A stretch of 21,334 nt of DNA from Bacteroidales bacterium (GTDB lineage: Bacteria > Bacteroidota > Bacteroidia > Bacteroidales > UBA932). The stretch lies in contig JAGBSL010000037.1 of assembly GCA_017631875.1 (NCBI GenBank), positions 1-21,334 of the forward strand, written 5' to 3'. Position 1 is the first letter of the stretch. The number at the start of each line of letters is the position of its first letter. Positions 16,478-21,334 of this stretch are shown here, piece after piece. Position numbers and translations under genes: made by a program. Under the pieces are notes generated by a model, which saw only the letters and a program-made list of their open reading frames with translations, searched no databases and was not told the DNA's origin.

Positions 16478-16905
16478 TTCTAGTGAATCTATGCCTGCAA
16501 AGAATCACTAGAAGTGTACATATACTCGAGAATTCCTTGATCATGGAGAGCTCTAGTGAACTTCCAAGGGTCAAGATTCACTAGAGCTCAAAGAAACATT
16601 AGCCACATACGACTTCTGGAGTGTCTTACTTTAACCCTCATAAGAGACGATTCTAGTGAAATACTGGAAGATTAACTTCACCAGAACTCATCAAATCATC
16701 AGAAACTTCCTGTTCTTCGAAACTTCTAGTGAAGGTGGGATACCGGAAGTTCACTGGAACTGTCGGAGGGAAGGTCACAGGGTGCTACAGCGAGGGTTCT
16801 AGTGAAGGTGGAGAACTGGAAGTTCACTGGAACTATCGGAGGGAAGGTCACAGGGTGCTACATCAAGGGTTCTAGTGAAGGTGGAGAACTGGAAGTTCAC
16901 TGGAA
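16478..16905. repeat. Array of six 36-nt inverted-repeat (hairpin) units, mostly at 73-nt period
   Basis: Units start at 16478, 16551, 16651, 16724, 16797 and 16870. Each is a 10-nt left arm close to TTCTAGTGAA, a loop of exactly 16 nt, and a 10-nt right arm close to TTCACTAGAA. Start-to-start distances are 73, 100, 73, 73 and 73 nt, so spacers are 37 nt except one of 64 nt. Loop sequences differ in units 1-3 and are alike in units 4-6. The 73-nt period is not a multiple of 3 and no frame stays open, so it is non-coding. The array fills the gap between the convergent 3' ends of birA and the DUF3810 gene. It could be a REP/BIME-like element, a structured 3' UTR or RNA, or an array of protein-binding dyads. 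I do not recognise the family. Confidence 0.88.
16724..16905. repeat. 73-bp tandem repeat, 2.5 copies (within the hairpin array)
   Basis: Copies at 16724-16796 and 16797-16869 differ at about 7 of 73 positions. The third copy matches the second perfectly for its first 36 nt (16870-16905) and then diverges. This is the youngest-looking part of the array. Confidence 0.9.
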
Positions 16906-16978
16906 GTACCAGTTGAAGTGACGGAAGGTCTAGAACAACTGCCTTGGAGATTAGTTCTGAGTAATGAGGAGTGGAGAG
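16906..16978. other. Remainder of the birA-DUF3810 intergenic gap
   Basis: About 73 nt between the last hairpin unit and the DUF3810 stop. It contains the palindrome TCTAGA (16929-16934) and a degenerate arm-like TTCTGAGTAA at 16955-16964. No gene, promoter or clear T-tract terminator was seen. Confidence 0.5.
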
Positions 16979-18031
16979 TCAATCCATTGCAGATGGAACA
17001 GAAATGATCATATCGATGACTTCCAGGTAGTTTGCGGTGCCAGACGGAATCTTGTTGCCTTTCAGGAATGCGTTGTAGATGGCAGATTGGATTTTACCCA
17101 GCAGTGGACTATACAACGAGTTCCAGTAATTTCGTTCAAGGGAGTATTGCGACAGGATGTCAGGGTGGATATCACTTAGCAATTTACGATATTCGTCAGC
17201 AGTAAGCGTGCGACTTGCGTTAGACAAGACGTATGGCAACAATGAATAATATCCACTGTATTTTACACTAGGATAATCTGATGCAATGCATATCTGATAG
17301 GCCCAGTAGTTTGCCTCGGCTTCATTGCTGACACCCATCAGATGTGAGTACTCGTGAGCATATATAAAAGGATATTGGTCAGGCAGGAGATCGGGATTGA
17401 GTTGAGTTTCACAAAAGAATGGTCCTATATATCCCAGGACTCCGACAGATGAATATAGGTTTTTGAGCAGTACATCTTTTGGATGCTGCCACGGACGGGG
17501 AACAGAAAGTCCATATATATCCGGCACTCCCGAATATGCCTGCTTTACATAAGCCTCGAGGTCGGTCTGTTCCAGCCCAACACCCTCTTCGTCCTCCTTA
17601 AAAGAGGCGTAAGCAGCATTAAGGCTGTCAGTGTAGGCATGCACGAAATCCTTGAAGACCGATTCGTCATAAGCTTGACGCTCAGATCCTGTTCTCGTAT
17701 ACAGATCTGCCCTGAAGTAATTGCATCCCCATGCGATATAGACCCATACATATATCCATAACAGGAGTTCGGTAATCCGCAAAAACGTCTTCCATAGTCC
17801 GACCCGCTGACGTATACAATATACGATCAAGCATAACATAAATCCGCATGAGCCGATAACTGCAACCTCTTCAAGAGAAAATGTAATCCATGAAACAAGC
17901 CAGGACAGAACAGCTGATATTAAAGGGTATACAGTAGTAGAATACCACTCCCCTACAGACACCGAAAATCTGGCCGCCAGCACAAAGACGACCAGAATTA
18001 TAAGAATTATATGTCTGAACTTAATCTTCAA
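16979..18031 (-). CDS. DUF3810 family membrane protein with HEXXH motif
   Basis: The 350-aa protein resembles the Bacteroidota DUF3810 family. It has an N-terminal membrane anchor (about 7-25) and further hydrophobic segments at about 34-52, 57-73 and 87-104. A soluble domain follows, carrying HEYSH (226-230) and NEAEANYWAY (236-245). HEXXH plus a downstream Glu is the gluzincin-type zinc protease pattern, so a membrane metallopeptidase is plausible but unproven. Position 18031 reads TTG, not ATG. No usable ATG lies nearby and the anchor starts immediately, so a TTG start is inferred. It overlaps the upstream gene by 11 nt. The 3' end faces the hairpin array. Confidence 0.8.
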   Translation of the reverse strand: MKIKFRHIILIILVVFVLAARFSVSVGEWYSTTVYPLISAVLSWLVSWITFSLEEVAVIGSCGFMLCLIVYCIRQRVGLWKTFLRITELLLWIYVWVYIAWGCNYFRADLYTRTGSERQAYDESVFKDFVHAYTDSLNAAYASFKEDEEGVGLEQTDLEAYVKQAYSGVPDIYGLSVPRPWQHPKDVLLKNLYSSVGVLGYIGPFFCETQLNPDLLPDQYPFIYAHEYSHLMGVSNEAEANYWAYQICIASDYPSVKYSGYYSLLPYVLSNASRTLTADEYRKLLSDIHPDILSQYSLERNYWNSLYSPLLGKIQSAIYNAFLKGNKIPSGTANYLEVIDMIISVPSAMD

Positions 18032-18407
18032 TCGACTTGCGGAACTTGTAGAGGATTATGTAGCTGAGGCTGATGAACAGGCCCATGAAGCCGAAAAGGA
18101 GGAAGAATGGCCAGGTCACTATATCTAACGGCATGAGGATAAATGAGGTTATTGTAAAGAATCCCCAAAGTAAAGATTTTCCATAGAAAGTCTGAGGCGA
18201 GACAGGTCTTGTGAGTTCGCTCCTTGTTTCCTGCTTGCGGAAGTCTTTCCAGTTATATGGAATGGATGCGCCGAAAAACAAACCGAAAATTACAGCTGTG
18301 AGCCTAGCATCCTTGTTGCCCTGCATTACAAAATATACGACAAGTACGACAGCTGAGAGCATAGCAAGAATTGCAGCTATATCGCGTATTATCTTAAGTG
18401 TCTTCAT
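18021..18407 (-). CDS. Small hypothetical membrane protein
   Basis: This 128-aa protein has about four hydrophobic stretches: about 9-28, 37-48, 78-93 and 97-120. The middle polar loop holds DFRKQETRSELTRPVSPQ. I do not recognise the family. It starts 2 nt after the DUF2007 gene and overlaps the DUF3810 gene by 11 nt, so the three are very likely co-transcribed and may work together in the inner membrane. Confidence 0.7.
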   Translation of the reverse strand: MKTLKIIRDIAAILAMLSAVVLVVYFVMQGNKDARLTAVIFGLFFGASIPYNWKDFRKQETRSELTRPVSPQTFYGKSLLWGFFTITSFILMPLDIVTWPFFLLFGFMGLFISLSYIILYKFRKSIED

Positions 18408-18409
18408 AA

Positions 18410-19039
18410 CTATTCATTTATAATTGTTTCAGCTTTTTCCTTATCCTTTCTGCGTACCAGGACGCGGACCGGCATCATGTCGTTACCGCCACCAAGGTAA
18501 TCAGGCAGGCTTTCTCCATATATGAGCACATTGATACCATTCGCTTCAAGATGATCTTTGATGATGTGCGCCGAAGAGCCATCCTTGACCTCAGCTACGA
18601 CAACGTATGTATCATCATATTCCTCTTTCTTCTTCGCTTCCTCGTATGCGATCGGATCCTTCGGGGCATTTTTAAGATAACCATACCTTGCAAGGAAGGC
18701 GCCTACAAGACCCTGTGGTATAATCAGATAAAGAGGGACACCGAAATCCGGATCTTCCAGATACATCCTGAACATGACCAGACCGGTCGACATAAGGATG
18801 ATGCCAAGAACAATGATCCAGACATCACCTGTCTTCGACCATTTCGGAAAGAGGTAATTGAAGTCCCATGTCCAGAAGTACTTGTTGGCATGGTCGTTTC
18901 CTATAAAGAGAATGAGGCACTCGATAAAGAATATTCCCCACAGCATCAACGAAATCTTCCAATCCGATGAGACAATTGCCCAAAGAGCAATCAGAAGAGA
19001 GTATGCTGCCGCATTGATTATAGGTCTTATCAGTTTCAT
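18410..19039 (-). CDS. Membrane protein with C-terminal DUF2007 domain
   Basis: The 209-aa protein has four predicted membrane segments (about 7-24, 28-47, 73-91 and 101-118). A charged linker (about 124-142) is followed by a cytoplasmic domain (about 143-209) resembling DUF2007. That domain is called a putative signal-transducing domain and has a GlnB/ferredoxin-like fold. The diagnostic part is AHIIKDHLEANGINVLIYGE followed by VRVLVRRKDKEKAETII. The ligand and partners are unknown. It is the first full-length gene of the minus-strand membrane cluster, preceded by a possible 20-codon ORF. Confidence 0.75.
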   Translation of the reverse strand: MKLIRPIINAAAYSLLIALWAIVSSDWKISLMLWGIFFIECLILFIGNDHANKYFWTWDFNYLFPKWSKTGDVWIIVLGIILMSTGLVMFRMYLEDPDFGVPLYLIIPQGLVGAFLARYGYLKNAPKDPIAYEEAKKKEEYDDTYVVVAEVKDGSSAHIIKDHLEANGINVLIYGESLPDYLGGGNDMMPVRVLVRRKDKEKAETIINE

Positions 19040-19049
19040 AAGTTTGAAT

Positions 19050-19112
19050 TTACTTCAACAGAATGATTGTAACAGTTGCGCCTGCTGTGGCTCCAAGAAT
19101 TGCGAGAATCAT
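19050..19112 (-). CDS. Possible 20-aa hydrophobic peptide
   Basis: ATG at 19112 to TAA at 19050 encodes 20 residues beginning MILAILGATAG and ending ILLK, almost wholly hydrophobic with small residues in a GATAGAT helix-packing pattern. It lies 10 nt upstream of the DUF2007 gene and about 45 nt downstream of a candidate promoter box. A short ORF like this can occur by chance; conservation is needed. If real, it would be a single-span membrane peptide. Confidence 0.35.
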   Translation of the reverse strand: MILAILGATAGATVTIILLK

Positions 19113-19157
19113 GGTGACTTAATTTAAAGAGTTAAACATCTGTGGTTTTTGACGATA

Positions 19158-19165
19158 CAAAATTA
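19158..19165 (-). promoter_or_regulatory. Candidate -7 box upstream of the membrane-protein cluster
   Basis: On the minus strand TAATTTTG matches TAnnTTTG. A convincing TTTG is not at the ideal distance (nearest 27 nt upstream), so this is tentative. A start near 19150 would give about 38 nt before the small ORF. Confidence 0.4.
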
Positions 19166-19274
19166 CTCCAAAAGAGTTTAACGCAGTCATCACAAAATAG
19201 CTAATTTTCAATTATAACTCATTGATATTCAATAGATGTCAAACTTCAATCTTTAACAGTAAGACTCATGGGTT

Positions 19275-20699
19275 TCACGCAGGAGGGTTTTCAAGCAACT
19301 CCTTCAGGTATCCGGCAAGATTACGGTCGTGTTCTCCAAGACCAAGCTTCTGACGGATCACGCTTCCATACGTATAATGACGTTTCAGGTTGATATACTC
19401 CCCTATCTCCTTGCCGTTGAGGCCGACGAGATAAAGACAGCAGTAATTTATCTCCCAATCAGTCAGTTCACGTGAACGCAGATACCTCATGAATCGTGGG
19501 TGTCCGGCTTCAAACGACTTGCGGGTCGATTCAAGGAATCCCTCTCTATCCGAGATGAGCATTTCAAGAAGGTGGTTTGCCTCCTTGTTAGCCTCAGAGC
19601 TATCTGTTATGTATGATGCTATGATCTTATTGAGCAAAGCAAGCCTCTGCTTGATGACATTCTTCATTTCATTGTCATCTGGAGCTGCAGCTGCCATCTT
19701 GCTGAGAGTCTCCTGTTCTGTCTTTGCTTGCTGATACAGCCTCTCCAGTTTCTCCTTTTCAATCTGCATGCGCACCTTTTCCTCCACAGAAGAGATCATG
19801 CGTTTGCGTGTCTCCCAAAGTGCCAACGCCAATACCGCGAGAACAAAAACCGAACACCAGATTATACCGATTCGGATCTTACGGTCACGGATCATTTCCT
19901 TATTCAAGTGGTGTCTCTCTTCTACAAACCTCGCATCACTGGCATTATATATCCTTGCGAGAGAATCTGCTATCACATTGTGGCGTTCCAGCGCCTCCAA
20001 AGCAGCTTTGTGGTCGTTCTGGGACTTCAGAACCTGATACAGAACAACATAATAGTTCTGGTCACGTGTAACATCCCTGTACTCAGACTCTTTCCTGATT
20101 GCCTTAAGTGCCTTATCATATTCACCGGCAGCATTATAGTAGTACGAGAGGATACGCCATGAAACCATCTTTTCATCAGCCACTTCTTCAAGATACTTGT
20201 CCGCAAGCGGCACAGCAGCCTTCGGGCCGCCTTCAAGATCGGCAAGTTTTATACGACAAAGATGATATGCATGCAAAGTCTGTCCTTCAAGATATTGCAG
20301 GTTGTTCTGCAGTATACCGATACATGTATGGGCACGTGCAGCATCTAAATTGAGTATGCTGGCATCACACACGAGCAACATGCCTCGTGTATAATTCAGC
20401 GTATCTCCGGCAGACAGGAATATATCTGTACCTTCAATGTAAGCCTTGATAGCTTCCGGATAATTGAACAATCTATAATAGATATCTCCCTTGCGCATCT
20501 TGACGGAGCCAAGCTCCACAGCTGGCACAGCATCATTGTAAGCATCCTCCGCTGACGTCAGGGCGATCATTGCTTCTTCATCATTGCCAGACATGAAAAG
20601 TTCATCTGCAGCAATAACATAAGCAGCAAATTCTTCCACCGCCTTCCTTTGGCAGGAAGACAGCAGAAGAATCAGTATAAGGGGGAAAAGTCGTTTCAT
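19275..20699 (-). CDS. Membrane TPR regulator with C-terminal LuxR-like HTH
   Basis: The 474-aa protein begins with a lipoprotein-like signal (LLLSSC, Cys16). TPR-like helical repeats follow (about 25-265; for example GDIYYRLFNYPEAIKAY and YYNAAGEYDKALKAI). Then come a clear transmembrane helix (about 275-294), a charged coiled coil (about 300-335), and a C-terminal domain (about 408-470) of the form ELTDWEINYCCLYLVGLNGKEI...SVIRQKLGLGEHDRNLAGYL. That last part resembles the LuxR/GerE-like HTH of many Bacteroidota TPR regulators. The layout suggests extracytoplasmic sensing by TPRs and cytoplasmic DNA binding. Targets are unknown. It starts 28 nt after rpe. No clear terminator was seen at its 3' end. 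Confidence 0.78.
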   Translation of the reverse strand: MKRLFPLILILLLSSCQRKAVEEFAAYVIAADELFMSGNDEEAMIALTSAEDAYNDAVPAVELGSVKMRKGDIYYRLFNYPEAIKAYIEGTDIFLSAGDTLNYTRGMLLVCDASILNLDAARAHTCIGILQNNLQYLEGQTLHAYHLCRIKLADLEGGPKAAVPLADKYLEEVADEKMVSWRILSYYYNAAGEYDKALKAIRKESEYRDVTRDQNYYVVLYQVLKSQNDHKAALEALERHNVIADSLARIYNASDARFVEERHHLNKEMIRDRKIRIGIIWCSVFVLAVLALALWETRKRMISSVEEKVRMQIEKEKLERLYQQAKTEQETLSKMAAAAPDDNEMKNVIKQRLALLNKIIASYITDSSEANKEANHLLEMLISDREGFLESTRKSFEAGHPRFMRYLRSRELTDWEINYCCLYLVGLNGKEIGEYINLKRHYTYGSVIRQKLGLGEHDRNLAGYLKELLENPPA

Positions 20700-20727
20700 A
20701 GTATGGGGATAAGTTCGTCAAGGCCTG

Positions 20728-21334
20728 CTATCGCAGCGCTGCAATGACCTCAGCTGGATCGGCAGCCTTGAAGACTGCACTTCCCGCTACAAGGATCTCT
20801 GCGCCGGCTTCGATCAGTCTCTTAGCGTTGTCAGGGCACACGCCTCCATCAACTTCAATCTTGACATCAAGACCAAGGCGATCAATCTCTGCCTTCAGTG
20901 TGCTGATGCGGCTATATGTATCTTCAATGAACCTCTGGCCTCCGAAACCCGCGAATACGGACATCAGGATAATATAGTCGCAGAGGTGGAGATATGGATA
21001 CAAAGTTTCCACAGGCATGTCGGGATTGATTACAAGACCGGCCTTCATACCAGTTTCACGGATATGGAGAAGAGCCTGCGCAGGTTTGTCAGTCGCATTG
21101 AGATGGAAGCTCAGCATGCGCGTGCCTAGTCTTGCGAAACGCTCTATGTATTTCTCAGGATGCACGATCATCAGGTGCACGTCCAGAGGCTTCTCGGCTA
21201 TTGAAGCGATAGCCTCCACTACAGGAAAACCGTATGAAATGTTAGGAACAAACGTTCCGTCCATAATATCAAGATGGAAGAGATCTGCATGCTCGTTTAC
21301 CATACGTACATCCTTCTCAAGGTGAAGGAAGTCA
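20728..21334 (-). CDS. rpe: Ribulose-phosphate 3-epimerase, 5' end outside window
   Basis: The enzyme interconverts ribulose 5-phosphate and xylulose 5-phosphate in the pentose phosphate pathway. About 201 residues are visible. The frame stays open to the right edge, where it reads DFLHLEKDVRMVNEH, so the Met at 21303 is internal and about 10-12 N-terminal residues are missing. TIM-barrel motifs are present: HLDIMDGTFVPNIS with a metal/catalytic Asp, DVHLMI, the MSVFAGFGGQRF phosphate-binding loop, and KIEVDGGV with the second catalytic Asp, then LVAGSAVF. Confidence 0.96.
   Translation of the reverse strand, partial: DFLHLEKDVRMVNEHADLFHLDIMDGTFVPNISYGFPVVEAIASIAEKPLDVHLMIVHPEKYIERFARLGTRMLSFHLNATDKPAQALLHIRETGMKAGLVINPDMPVETLYPYLHLCDYIILMSVFAGFGGQRFIEDTYSRISTLKAEIDRLGLDVKIEVDGGVCPDNAKRLIEAGAEILVAGSAVFKAADPAEVIAALR

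Noticed and set aside
16478..16905. CRISPR array (36-nt repeats with 37-nt spacers)
   Set aside because: Only the 10-nt arms are conserved, not the whole 36 nt. Spacers 4 and 5 are nearly identical to each other, and no cas genes are in view. It is a tandem hairpin repeat.
16477..16978. Protein-coding repeat gene in the array
   Set aside because: The 73-nt period shifts frame in each unit and the arms contain TAG in one frame. Only very short frames such as a 13-codon one at about 16544 exist.
19213..19244. TTGACA and TATAAT elements on the minus strand as a sigma-70 promoter
   Set aside because: The spacing is 20 nt instead of about 17, and the E. coli-type consensus is not expected to be used in Bacteroidota.
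21301..21303. ATG as the rpe start
   Set aside because: The in-frame sequence upstream (DFLHLEKDVR) matches the conserved Rpe N-terminus, so the true start is beyond the window.

Overview
The window looks like a chromosomal segment of a Bacteroidales (Bacteroidota) genome. Signs of this are TAnnTTTG-type -7 promoter boxes with TTTG-like -33 boxes, near absence of Shine-Dalgarno sequences, an IspG of the Bacteroidota/chlamydial lineage, the rsfS-ftsH-cdsA-psd gene order, a FlK-like thioesterase, DUF3810 and DUF2007 proteins, and a membrane TPR regulator with a C-terminal HTH. No genus is assigned. I see no IS element, prophage, tRNA, rRNA or CRISPR array.

Layout. (1) 1-809 is the 3' part of pta, closed by a strong intrinsic terminator at 830-879. 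(2) 904-10564 is a compact plus-strand run of seven genes: ligA, hotdog thioesterase, YihY-family membrane protein, rel/spoT, Ig-like lipoprotein, outer-membrane beta-barrel protein and ispG. Gaps are 12 nt or less and several genes overlap by 1 nt. It starts from one recognisable promoter just upstream of ligA. (3) 10538-15517 is a convergent minus-strand run: rsfS, ftsH, cdsA, psd and a CNNM/CBS protein, with a candidate internal terminator and promoter between cdsA and psd. The two runs meet at a perfect 27-bp inverted repeat that encodes the last eight residues of both terminal proteins. (4) birA (15577-16476) diverges from rsfS across a 59-bp gap holding two opposed promoters. (5) 16477-16978 is a non-coding gap between convergent gene ends. 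It holds six 36-nt inverted-repeat units (10-nt arm, 16-nt loop, 10-nt arm), mostly at an exact 73-nt period. (6) 16979-19112 is a minus-strand cluster of membrane proteins: DUF3810, a small hypothetical, a DUF2007 protein and a possible 20-codon hydrophobic peptide. (7) 19275-21334 on the minus strand holds a TPR/HTH membrane regulator downstream of a 5'-truncated rpe.

Functionally most of this is core housekeeping: acetate activation, DNA ligation, (p)ppGpp control, MEP-pathway isoprenoid synthesis, phospholipid synthesis, membrane proteolysis, ribosome silencing, biotin attachment and the pentose phosphate pathway. The parts least explained by known features are the 73-nt-period hairpin array after birA, the dyad that dictates two protein C-termini, and an IspG that lacks most of the extra domain expected for its lineage.
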